Shown here: one piece after another, positions 8,002 to 16,243 of the stretch
How the letters are laid out: each line of letters opens with the position of its first letter
Numbering within the stretch: position 1 is the first letter of the stretch
Source of the DNA: DASZRZ01 sp963732925
GTDB taxonomy: Bacteria; Acidobacteriota; Terriglobia; Terriglobales; Acidobacteriaceae
Direction: 5' to 3'
NCBI GenBank assembly: GCA_963732925.1
Contig: CAVTBJ010000002.1
Span: forward strand, 174,449 to 238,448
DNA length: 64,000 nt
Notes under the pieces: model-generated
Seen by the model: the letters and a program-made list of their open reading frames with translations, nothing else
The model's database searches: none
What the model was told of the DNA's origin: nothing
Translations under genes and position numbers: made by a program

Positions 8002-11000
8002 TTAGGGCTGGGAGCTTGTGCCTTCCGGCGGCAGGAACACAGCAACCTGACCCCGCCGGAACTCGTCGCCGGCTTCGTGCAGGGCGCGCAGCAGTGCCGG
8101 CCAGTCTTCGAAGTCGGTCGCGAAAATCTTCTCGACCATGTGGTACGTCAGCTCGGGCACCAGCGTGTTCAGGACCACAGGCGCGTAGTTCTTCTCGTAG
8201 GCCAGGCGCGCCCAGTAGAGGTTGTTCGAATCCCACGATTCGGCCAGTAGCCGGCTGGCATAACCCATGAACGCCGGCAACGGTTTCAGGTGCAGCAGTT
8301 CCTGCCCATAGCTCTGGGTCAGGATGGGGTGCGGCACCCCGAAGAGCTCCGAAAGCCGGCTCAGGCTCACTTCTTCCGGATGCTGCTGCGTGAGTTTTTC
8401 CAGTTCCCGCGCCGGTCCATCCAGCTTGGCGCTTTCTTCCGGAAACCGGCGCGGAATTCGGCTGCCAGGTAGAACGTCTCCGCCGGCATCATCTGGCTCA
8501 GCACGCTTTCCGCGTCGCCTTTCTGCAGGGCGTTCTCTACTTGCTCTTCCCTCTGCGGAACCATGCCATCCACCAGAATTTGAGTTACTGTTGGCCGCAG
8601 CTTCGCGTCGCTGGCTGCTGCGGTCAGAAGCTGTTCCCCCATTTCCTGGTAAAGCGTCACCGCTTCCAGTTGATTGCGGGTAACGCCCCACCAGCGCGGC
8701 AGCACTGCGTCCGTCATCAGCGTAGGAACGAGCTCCTGCCAGATCAGAGCCTGTTTGTGTTCCGGAACCAGAAAAGTCCTGCTCGGTCGAGGCCAGCACA
8801 TAGGGCAGGTCCGCCAGCGATCCCACCATGATGCGCCCCCCGCCCGCCGACATTCCCGCTCCGAAGATCTGAGGCGTGCGCCAAGATTGCCCGCGGTCAA
8901 GCGTGGTGTCGCCCGGAGAAGTCGTGCGAGCGCACAAACAGGGCATTGTGATGGAGTACGTTGGCTCCGGGAGGCTCGTAATACGCATAATTCAATCCCA
9001 CCAGCGTGTCCCGCAGGAAGGGCGACAGCTTTCCCCGGGCCTCGGCCAGATCGGTGGGCGATCCCGAACGGATCACCTTCGTCAGGTCGGTATGAATTTG
9101 TTCTTCCGCGTGGCGCCGGCTATGCATGCCCGCCGCCCACATCAGGCGCTCGCTGGAAGTAAACAGCGGACGGGGAAGCTCAAATTCGCGCAGTTGCTCT
9201 GCCAGCGGGATCAGCGAGGCTTGCATTTTCTTGCCCGCCGCCATTCATTCAGACCGCTTCCCAGCCCCAGAATCGTGTCCAGGGAAACCAGCCGTTGGGC
9301 GCCATGACCGAGTGCATGCGAGCCGCGAGTTCCTGGCGGATCGGCTCATCTCCGTATTGCCCGGGTTGGGGCCGGCGAGCAGCGTGATGAGTTCGCTCTG
9401 CGAAAGGTTCGGGAAACCCGGCGTTGCCCGCAGCAGTTCATTCAGCGCGATCTGGGCCGCGTCGAAAAGTTCGATCGAGTAATCGATCCTGAAGTACGGC
9501 TGGATGATCCGCTGGAAAGAATTGTTCAGCAGGCGATCCGGAATTTCTCCCTGGCGGGCCAGGATCTGCCACAGATCCGAGACTCGCTTGAAACATCCCG
9601 ATCGCGTTGGCGCGTACGATGCTGTCGGAAATGTCGTCGACGGATTCCTCCGCGCGAAGAAACTGGAGATGGACTCATTGTCCAGCCCATGAAATTCCAC
9701 AAACAGCTTGTACTGGTCGCGGAAGCGGTCAAAGTGCTCCGCCAGCAGGCGCACGGTTGCGGGAGTCAGGCGCTGCTCCGGAAACCGCTCCCGGTCCATT
9801 TCTGTGAGCGTCAGGAAAAGCTGGAGCGGTCCCGACGGAAGACCGCACTCGCGACAAACCCACCAGTGCATCGACCAACTGTTCGCTGGATGTTCCAGTT
9901 TCGCGCCCGCCTGCTCCATTCCCGCGTCGATGCCCGTGTCGTGGTTGTTTCGCACGATCTGCTGCCAGACGCTCAAATTTCCCGGAATGTGTCGGCTCGC
10001 CGTTAGCGTCCAGTTCCAGCCGCGCCATCAGTAAAAACAGCTCCGGATCGGAACGGAACACCGGCCGGGCGCGGGACCCGGCGACGGGTCCCGCCCCCGC
10101 AATGCGCCTGGTAGAAGTCGCAGCAATGCGATGCGGAATCGGTGAAGTAGGCCTGCTGCCGGCGGTTGACCCGCGAAACCGCGTCAAAGAATGCGGCCAG
10201 CCAGCCTTCATCCGCGGGTGACCAGCCTGAGCACGAAATCGCCCGGCTTCCCCGGGCTGGCTCCCACCAGAACTTTCCACGCATGCTTCCGCGCCGGGGC
10301 CTCCCGGAAGCATGCACTCGCCCCGACCGGATCCGCAGGTAGCCGCCATAAAAATCCAGGACTGCGGCCGTGCGGAACCAGTTTGTCCAGTCCCACACTT
10401 TGCTTCAGCTCGGTCCGCGTTTCCCCATCCATTCGCGCCAGCGCCCAGTACAAGCGCGCCAAGTTCGGATTGGTCATCAGAACATCAAGCAGCGTCTTGC
10501 CGGATGGGTTGTTCTGGTCCTGCTCGATCCAGTCCTTTGCCCGTAAACAAAATCGGCAGGCGCGTGCTTTCATATTCGTAGGAAAACGGCTCCCCGGCGC
10601 GAAGAGCTTCTTCCAGGTCGGTAAGCGGAAACGCGGAATCCACCGTAAGAAATGCTCGTTCCGGGTCGGCCGTCTCCAGGGAATTTGCGCGGTCCCCGCA
10701 CGCCCGCCTCAGACGGTACCCCAATCGCTTGCAGCAACGGCTTGGCCTCTCGCAGCTGCTGACCCGAATCACGTGATTTTTGCCCGCCAGTTCCGCCAGT
10801 TGCTCCGCTTGCTCGAAGTAGTGACGCAGCAGCAGGAGGAACTCCGTGTCCTGTTGATCGTTCTTCCAGCCGGTGATATCCCTTGCTGGAAATATTCCGC
10901 GCCAGCAGAGGAATTACGTCGGACGGCGCGGCCTCTTGGCTGATTGCGGCCATGCGCATGGCCGAATGCAATGGGCCGGGCAAATTCACCCACGAGCCCT

Positions 11001-11154
11001 CCTCCGATGGGGCCGCAGAAGCAGCAGACGAAGACTCGGGAACTCCTGTAGCCGCCGGCGGATCCGTAACCATCTGCGCGGCCGGAGCCGCAACTGCTGC
11101 AGAACAGACGACTGTCAGGAGCAAAAGAATGGGCCAAGGACGAGAGAACTTCAT
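8002..11154 (-). pseudogene. Large secreted conserved protein, broken by multiple frame changes
   Basis: On the minus strand a signal peptide (MKFSRPWPILLLLTVVCSA, start 11154) opens a protein of roughly 1040 residues. Its reading switches frame many times before the stop at 8002 (ending FLPPEGTSSQP). Protein-like segments in order are DVIPLLARNI, then EFLLLLRHYFEQAEQLAELA, ERAFLTVDSAFPLTDLEEAL, LDVLMTNPNLARLYWALARM, FLTLTEMDRERFPEQRLTP, FEVELPRP-like text near 9.2 kb (REFELPRPLFTSSERLMWA) and LNTLVPELTYHMVEKIF. The breaks that can be resolved are single bases, for example an extra G in a G run (attggggtacc, near 10.72 kb) and an extra C near 10.87 kb. Residues flanking the breaks look normal, so consensus error is likelier than decay. 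The family is not recognised beyond its presence in Acidobacteriota, which is from memory and unverified. Confidence 0.6.
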
Positions 11155-12165
11155 GGATGGGACCCTCTCTCTCCGGTACGACGAGACCGAAGAAAAAACA
11201 CCTGGGCCGGAAGCAGTTGGGTTTCGCCGCTAGACGCTACCTGAAGCTTCCGTGTCACGGCACTGCTTCAAAAAGTGCGTCCGCCAAGATAATGCATCCC
11301 CGGCGCGAATCCTAGGCTTTTGTGAGATCTAGTACGTCCGGCCTAGAGCCGAGCGAAAAACTTCTACTCTTGTGCCGGCGCCCGGCACGTTGAGCAGCTG
11401 CTTGCAACGCAGCTTCAAAACCGGTGAAGGAATTAAGGAGCCGCAGCGCGAAAACCTCCGTCCACAAGCAAGAATTAATGACAAGCGAGAAGGTAATAAT
11501 TGAGGATACGAGGGCTGGCATTCCAAACACGCCACTGAAACTGTGCGAAACCTGGCGCGAAAGAGCGCAAGTCCCGCAGTTCCCCGGCGCCAGGTTGGAT
11601 GCCAACCCGACACTGCGGCGTTCCCGCTCAAAAGTCTTCCGGTCGGACTTCCTGGTTCAAGGCGGAAGACGGCTATCCTTCCCGAGACGCACCAGCCACC
11701 TCCCAAGGGGAAACCGCCCAACCCAGGGTGCCCTCCTGCCGCCCCGGCGCTTCTCGGAGAACCAGAGATCTAACCATACGTAAACTATTAAGGTAATAAC
11801 AGATATAATCCACCAGGGCCACGCAATGAGAAAGTGGTAAATAACAGGCTATTTAACGAGGTAAGTGGAAATTCGGCGACCTTTATGGCCAAAGATAACT
11901 GGTGTAGGTGGTAAACTTCCAATCCAGACAGAGATAATACCACTTACGTGGTGTAATATATGGAGTAAACTACTGACTGCAGGGGACCTTTGCGCCTGCT
12001 GGGAAACTCTCCTTTCGGAGGGATCTCCGCTCTGATACCCCCTAGCAATCTCGGGATCTCGCTTCCCAGTTGGGCTGGATTGGGGGCATCCCCCTTGCGG
12101 GGCTTCCCTGCCTTTTCTAGATTCAAATCAAGCTGGTTGGAAGCTGCGACCTTAACTCCTATCTC
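11155..12165. other. Long AT-richer intergenic spacer upstream of parS/parA
   Basis: About 1 kb has no convincing gene. The part from about 11,770 to 11,980 is clearly richer in A+T than its surroundings. It carries repeated GTGGTAAA-type words (near 11,835 and 11,910) and an inverted repeat ACCAC-ttac-GTGGT at about 11,940-11,955. One weak DnaA-box-like word (TAATCCACC) lies near 11,805. The two parS sites follow directly. It could hold promoters for parA and for the minus-strand gene to the left. Confidence 0.45.
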
Positions 12166-12189
12166 GAAATGTTCCACGTGGAACATTTC
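12166..12189. promoter_or_regulatory. parS: parS centromere site 1 (24-bp perfect palindrome)
   Basis: The core TGTTCCACGTGGAACA (12170-12185) matches the ParB-binding parS consensus, with the GTTCCACGTGGAAC variant common outside Firmicutes. The symmetry extends four bases further on each side, giving a 24-bp perfect palindrome. It lies about 140 bases upstream of parA. ParB loads here and spreads to form the partition complex. Confidence 0.95.
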
Positions 12190-12225
12190 CGTTGGCCTCG
12201 CCTGTCCGCTCGCTCCACCCCCCAG

Positions 12226-12241
12226 TGTTCCACGTGGAACA
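12226..12241. promoter_or_regulatory. parS: parS centromere site 2
   Basis: A second exact copy of TGTTCCACGTGGAACA lies 56 bases after the first, still upstream of parA. Flanks are not symmetric beyond the 16-bp core. Two parS sites next to their own parAB operon is the standard chromosomal arrangement near oriC. Confidence 0.94.
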
Positions 12242-12324
12242 TCTTCCCCATTGCACCGAAATCAGGCGTTGCGGTTCCACAAGCTGGTCGTTTACATTCG
12301 TCTCGCGATTCTCCAAGACTCATC

Positions 12325-13287
12325 ATGGCAAAGGTAATTGCGGTAGCCAACCAAAAGGGAGGCGTGGGCAAGACCACCACGGCTATCAACCTGGCAGCCT
12401 CCTTTGCCGCCGCCGAGGTCCCAACCCTGCTGCTGGACTGCGATCCCCAGTCCAACGCCTCCAGCGGAGTGGGTTTCGTCAAGGACCCGAATCGCTTCAG
12501 CACCTATCACCTCATCACAGGCCAGATCCCGGCGGAACAAATTGTTCTGCCCACCGAACTGGAGCATCTCTGGGTGATCCCCTCCCACAAGAACCTGATT
12601 GGCGCCAATCTGGAACTGGTGGATACCGAGCGCCGCGAGTTCCAGCTGCGCCAGGCATTGGACCCGATCCGGGAGCGCTTCCAGTTCATTGTCCTGGACT
12701 GTCCCCCAGCACTGGATCTGCTTACTCTCAACGCTCTTGTCGCCTCCGATGCCGTCCTTATCCCGATGCAGGCGGAATACTTTGCTCTGGAAGGCATCAG
12801 CGAGTTGCTGGACACGATCGCGCGCATTAAGGAGAGCCTGAATCCCCAGTTGGAGGTCGAGGGCGTCGTGCTCACCATGTTCGACGAGCGCACCAACCTC
12901 TCGCAACAGGTCTCCGCCGAGCTCAAGAATTTCTTTGCAGACAGGGTGTTCTCGGCGTCCATTCCGCGCAATGTGCGTCTTGCCGAAGCCCCCAGCCATG
13001 GTAAGCCGGCCATCCTTTACGATCCCCGCTCTCGTGGCGCCGAGGCCTATATCCGCCTGGCCAAAGAGATCATGATCAAGGAGAAGGACCGCATGCCCCT
13101 GGTGCAAAGCAAGATCGCCAACCTGGAGCCTGGTTCCGCAGCCTTGAGAAATGGGCAGGCTGCTGCATCCCCGGAGGGAAGTGCGCCTTCCAGGGTGCCT
13201 GCGCCTCAGTTTCAGGAGGTTGCCATCGGTGCCGGAGCGACTTTGGGACGCCTCGTGAAGTCCCTCCGAGGCAAGCGCAACGAATAG
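12325..13287 (+). CDS. parA: Chromosome partitioning ATPase ParA (Soj)
   Basis: The 320-residue protein begins MAKVIAVANQKGGVGKTTTA, with the deviant Walker A motif KGGVGKTT of ParA/MinD ATPases. It continues with the Walker A' region LLLDCDPQSN, the Walker B region FIVLDCPPAL and PMQAEYFALEGI. ParA binds DNA as an ATP dimer and positions the ParB-parS complex. The frame is open back to 12169, but that upstream part is the translated parS palindromes (MFHVEH and CSTWNI), so the start is set at the ATG of MAKV. A 50-residue Ala/Pro/Gly-rich tail extends beyond the usual core. parB follows 236 bases later. Confidence 0.96.
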   Translation: MAKVIAVANQKGGVGKTTTAINLAASFAAAEVPTLLLDCDPQSNASSGVGFVKDPNRFSTYHLITGQIPAEQIVLPTELEHLWVIPSHKNLIGANLELVDTERREFQLRQALDPIRERFQFIVLDCPPALDLLTLNALVASDAVLIPMQAEYFALEGISELLDTIARIKESLNPQLEVEGVVLTMFDERTNLSQQVSAELKNFFADRVFSASIPRNVRLAEAPSHGKPAILYDPRSRGAEAYIRLAKEIMIKEKDRMPLVQSKIANLEPGSAALRNGQAAASPEGSAPSRVPAPQFQEVAIGAGATLGRLVKSLRGKRNE

Positions 13288-13310
13288 GTCCTGGTTTCCG
13301 TGAAGCTAAG

Positions 13311-13344
13311 CCATATCTGGCCGCTTTTGGCAGATGTGGATGCC
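13311..13344 (-). repeat. REP-like palindromic repeat, copy B (reverse orientation)
   Basis: Read on the minus strand, this is CCACATCTGCC-aaaagc-GGCCAGATATGG with GGCAT before it. It pairs as a small hairpin (ATCTG/CAGAT). Related copies lie at 20,471 and 60,899. It sits in the parA-parB spacer. Confidence 0.65.
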
Positions 13345-13523
13345 GCGAATGGTCCGCCGAACCGAGCCTGCCCGAAGCAAAGCCGAAAGGCGCAACCCGG
13401 TGGCGAAGGCCTTCAGGCGTGCGATCACCGCACTGTGCTGAATGCGGCTTTAGCCGATGAGCTATTTAGAGAGATTGCAAGCGGAAGGCAGACTGTTTAC
13501 TACTTAATAAATACAGGAACGAC

Positions 13524-14499
13524 ATGATCGCAGACAAGAAACGAGCATTAGGCAGGGGACTGGAATCCCTGATCCCCTCGGCGCGGGCCACCTCCACAGC
13601 CACTATTCCGGCGCCCGCCACGCCTGCGACGGCCATCAGCGAGGATCATGGCGAAGCCGTTCGCCAGATCCCGTTGGAGGAGATCGAGCGCAATCCCTAT
13701 CAGCCGCGGCAGCGGGTCGACGAAGCGGGACTCGAGGAGCTGGCGGCGTCCATCCGCGCCTCGGGCGTCATGCAACCTATCGTGTTACGATATAACTCGC
13801 CCGGCCACGGCACCGCTGCGGGGCACAGGCCCCGCGAATGGCGCAGTTGCGGAGAATCGTGCCGCCCAATATCAGTTGATTGCCGGCGAGCGGCGCTGGC
13901 TGGCGGCCAAGAAGGCGGGGCTGAAGACGGTGCCGGCTATCGTGCGCCAGTGCTCGAACGAGCAGGCCATGGAGTTGGCCATTGTCGAGAATTTGCAGCG
14001 CGAGGACCTGAACCCGCTGGAGCAGGCGATGGCCTTCGACCGCCTGGGCAGGGAATTCGGGCTCACGCAGGAGCAGATGGCGCAAAAGACCGGCAAGGAC
14101 CGCACCTCAATCTCGAATTACGTGCGCCTGCTGCGTCTGCCGGTGGAAACGCAGTCGGCAATTACCCTGGGACAGCTCAGCATGGGTCACGCGAAGGTGC
14201 TCATGGCGCTGGAGTCTCGCGACCTCATTGTGGATGTGACCAAGCGCGTCCTCGACCAGGCTCTCTCGGTGCGGCAGACGGAAGAAGTTGTGGACCAGAT
14301 GCTGAACCCGCCGGAAAAAGAGCCCAAGACACCCAAGGCGGTCGACCCCAACGTGCGCGAGGCGGAGCGGCGTCTGGAGCAAGTGCTGGGCACGCGCGTA
14401 CGGATCAAAGACCGCAAAGGCCGCGGCAGAGTGGTGATCGAATACCATACGCTCGACGACTTCGACCGGATCGTGGAGGCGCTGGGAGCGGGGAAGTAG
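13524..14499 (+). CDS. parB: Chromosome partitioning protein ParB, frameshifted in this sequence
   Basis: The protein opens MIADKKRALGRGLESLIPSA, the ParB N-terminus that stimulates ParA. It continues to IPLEEIERNPYQPRQ and ASGVMQPIVLR. At about 13,790-13,800 the frame must change by one base; the next frame then gives AQYQLIAGERRWLAAKKAG, which holds the CTPase/arginine-patch motif. It goes on to ENLQREDLNPLEQAMAFDRL and the helix-turn-helix EQMAQKTGKDRTSISNYVRL that reads parS, and ends at 14499 in VEALGAGK. ParB binds the parS sites 1.4 kb upstream. ParB is normally needed for faithful segregation and both halves are well conserved, so a sequence error at the junction is more likely than a broken gene. 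A 20-residue Gly/Ala/Pro-rich insert lies at the junction. Confidence 0.9.
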
Positions 14500-14654
14500 G
14501 ATTTTGCCGCGGATCGTCGCCGATCAGCCAGAAACGGAACGATGGATTATGCGCGGGATGTGGCGGATCGATTCGAGGAAACGGTTACGAGGATGACGGA
14601 CTTTAAGCCGATTCAATACAAGCAACTCACCGCTGGTCCGGGGACTTCGGAAGT

Positions 14655-14988
14655 CTAGGCGGTATCACCTGCCGCTCTTTCTTCCTTTCGCCTGTTTTGG
14701 CGTCCTCGCGCTTTATCGGCTTTGCTTCCAACAGCCGACTCAACACTACGTCGAACCGCTGTTTGCCTGTCTTCATCCCGCGATTCTATGGCTTCCATTT
14801 TCGGCGGTTCGGTAATGCCAAGCGCCTTTCGTACCAGACGAGCAACGAATTGTGCATCGGTTGCCATTCTTCCAGTCTGCCTCTCCTCTTCCAGAATAGC
14901 ATCTGACAACGAATTTCAGGTCTTCCGGGAATCCCCTCAGGTTCCATTGGTCCTTCGCGTTTGGTTTGTCAGCTTTCATTGAAAACAA
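14655..14988 (-). pseudogene. Small ribbon-helix-helix-like protein, probably frameshifted
   Basis: Starting at 14988, the minus strand reads MKADKPNAKDQWNLRGFPED then LKFVV. The continuing sense is in the next frame: SDAILEEERQTGRMATDAQF then VARLVRKALGI, to a stop at 14655. A switch of one base near 14,905 would join them into about 110 residues. The pattern W-x-L-R-G-F-P-E-D-L followed by two amphipathic helices resembles small Arc/CopG-type DNA-binding or antitoxin-like proteins; this is inferred from the pattern only. No toxin gene is recognised beside it. Alternatively the downstream part could start independently at a TTG (14909). Confidence 0.4.
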
Positions 14989-15027
14989 ACTGTCTGGCGT
15001 TAACTAGAAAAATACTTGATTCTTGCT

Positions 15028-15105
15028 GTCACATCTGTCACAGTTGTCACTACTGTTACCTATGTCACTGATGTGACCATCGTGACGCGTGTGACACATG
15101 TGACA
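15028..15105. repeat. Nine-unit TGTNAC array with strict 9-bp period
   Basis: Nine successive units place GTNAC every nine bases: five units read GTCAC or GTTAC and the last four read GTGAC, so the array is roughly inverted about its centre (near 15,070). The three bases between units vary (tct, agt, tac, cta, tga, cat, gcg, aca type). The plus strand could encode a (Val-Thr-X)9 peptide from a TTG at 15016, but no ribosome site is clear. The block lies between the small broken gene and two tRNA-like genes. Confidence 0.8.
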
Positions 15106-15236
15106 GGGCCAAGGCTACCCAGCAAACGCAAGTGTCGCAAGTCGAAGTTGTTGTGGGGGATGCGCAACGGGCTCAACAGATGGGGCTACTTGCGCAGGTG
15201 CTTTGGAGGGATTAGACTTCTGCGGTTTTGATGCGG

Positions 15237-15342
15237 CGGCAGCGGTGGGATTCGGACCCAAGGATCGGGTGTTTCCGGGAAGGTGACACTCGATCAGGCG
15301 ATTCTAAGTCGCCCCAGCCTTAAACCACTTGGCCACGCTGCC
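15237..15342 (-). tRNA. tRNA-Leu(UAG)-like gene with G73 and very long variable arm
   Basis: On the minus strand, the 7-bp acceptor GGCAGCG/CGCTGCC encloses a D arm GCC-aagtggtttaa-GGC and a perfect 5-bp anticodon stem GGCGA/TCGCC with loop CTTAGAA (anticodon UAG, Leu). The variable arm is about 35 nt and can form GATCGaGTGT/ACACcCGATC. The T stem is TGGG/CCCA (four pairs plus one mismatch) with loop TCCGAAT. The discriminator is G, as in tRNA-Ser, rather than the A normal for Leu. Two or three unpaired bases sit between the D and anticodon stems. No CCA is encoded. It may be a noncanonical (allo-tRNA-like) gene, or a decayed one. Confidence 0.6.
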
Positions 15343-15361
15343 TGTCAAAACGCCTAAAAGC

Positions 15362-15437
15362 TGGAGACCCGGGCCAGGATCGAACTGGCGCATGCATCCT
15401 TGCAGGGAATGTGCCTTACGAAATTGGCTACCGGGTC
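15362..15437 (-). tRNA. Aberrant tRNA-like gene with UGC anticodon and encoded CCA
   Basis: The minus strand folds as a full 76-nt cloverleaf. It has acceptor GACCCGG/CCGGGTC, D stem GCC/GGC, anticodon stem CATTC/GGATG with loop CCTGCAA, a five-base variable loop, T stem GCCAG/CTGGC with loop TTCGATC, U73 and an encoded CCA. The anticodon reads UGC (Ala). It departs from normal tRNA: position 33 is C instead of U, the D loop (AATTTCGTAA) lacks the G18G19 pair, and the G3-U70 identity pair of tRNA-Ala is replaced by C3-G70. The acceptor pairing can extend by two more bases outward (GA/TC). It lies 19 bases from the Leu-like gene. Confidence 0.6.
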
Positions 15438-15564
15438 TCTGGCTCGACTGTACCGGGTCCACATCATACAGTGGTCAGTCATCATGGGCAACAATATGTC
15501 TGTGGCCTACTGTGGGAAAGAGTCCCGTAAAACCCACGACGTCTAACCATGGAGGGTTGCGAGA

Positions 15565-15798
15565 ATGTCCCCGGCTGAGGCGTTATCCAAGGAATTAGCG
15601 ATCTTCGACGAGAACCGTGCAACTTGGTCCGATTCTCACCCCGGCCAGTACGTAGTTATCCAAGACAACACGGTATTGCCGGAGTTCTTCGACAGCTATG
15701 CCGATGCTTTTAGGGCTGGCCTTAAGAGCTTTGGGGCTAGACGCGGTTTTCTAGTGAAGCAGGTATGGATGACCGAACCAGTGTATCTTGTTTCGTAA
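15565..15798 (+). CDS. Small conserved-looking protein (DUF5678-like), partner of retropepsin-like gene
   Basis: The 77-residue protein reads MSPAEALSKELAIFDENRAT, then HPGQYVVIQDNTVLPEFFDS and YADAFRAGLKSFG, ending in LVKQVWM. The pattern (an F-x-x-N-R helix, a G-x-Y-V-V-I strand, then Y-x-D-A-x-x-x-G) resembles small DUF5678-type proteins often found next to genes for single-domain aspartic proteases. That comparison is from memory and unverified. A GGAGG lies about ten bases before the ATG. The stop is one base before the ATG of the protease gene, so the two are very probably translated from one message. Confidence 0.7.
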   Translation: MSPAEALSKELAIFDENRATWSDSHPGQYVVIQDNTVLPEFFDSYADAFRAGLKSFGARRGFLVKQVWMTEPVYLVS

Positions 15799-15799
15799 T

Positions 15800-16243
15800 A
15801 TGGCTCGCGTTGAACTGCACTGGGATCTCGGGCCCCGCAATCCCGGTCCTTTAATCAAAGTCACAATAGCTAACCCACAAGACTACATCCAAGATCTAGC
15901 CGATGTGGGTTTCGAATATAACAAGCCGGTCACAGTAACGGCGCTGATTGATACAGGAGCATCTGTAACAGTCGTTAATCGGAAATATGCCGAACACTGT
16001 AAGCTCTTCATAAGTAACCCAAGAAGCGAAATCTCGTCAGTCGGTCACAAGGTGGACTGCTGGGAACATCCAGCGGCAATCGCCTTTCCCGAAACAAGCC
16101 TTCGCCCTAGAGATCTCATAAAAATTCTTTCGACCGAGTTTGCACAGCCAAGAGAGTATGTCGTCCTTATCGGGAGGGACATCATTAGGGATTGGCGCGT
16201 GACGGTTGACGGGCCCGCAAGGAAACTAATTATCGAGGAATAA
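15800..16243 (+). CDS. Retropepsin-like (clan AA) aspartic protease
   Basis: The 147-residue protein contains ALIDTGASVTVV (catalytic motif DTGAS, residues 51-55). Further on, VVLIGRDIIRDWRV matches the hydrophobic-hydrophobic-G-R-D element typical of single-domain retropepsins, which work as homodimers. No signal peptide or membrane helix is seen, so it should be cytoplasmic. The ATG at 15800 follows the upstream stop after one base; a TTG at 15788 is an alternative overlapping start. The substrate is unknown; the tightly coupled small protein upstream is the obvious candidate partner. Neighbours on both sides are accessory or decayed, which suggests a mobile cassette. Confidence 0.8.
   Translation: MARVELHWDLGPRNPGPLIKVTIANPQDYIQDLADVGFEYNKPVTVTALIDTGASVTVVNRKYAEHCKLFISNPRSEISSVGHKVDCWEHPAAIAFPETSLRPRDLIKILSTEFAQPREYVVLIGRDIIRDWRVTVDGPARKLIIEE

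Noticed and set aside
6732..8270. 512-codon plus-strand open frame across the VWA gene
   Set aside because: Antisense shadow; the minus-strand VWA protein with signal peptide explains the region.
12169..12324. N-terminal 52-codon extension of ParA starting MFHVEHF
   Set aside because: The extra residues are the translation of two parS palindromes; ParA homologues start at MAKVIAV, 12325.
15016..15231. Small gene encoding a (Val-Thr-X)9 peptide with a basic tail
   Set aside because: Start is TTG with no good ribosome site, and the third residue of each unit varies freely; the periodic DNA word explains the pattern better.
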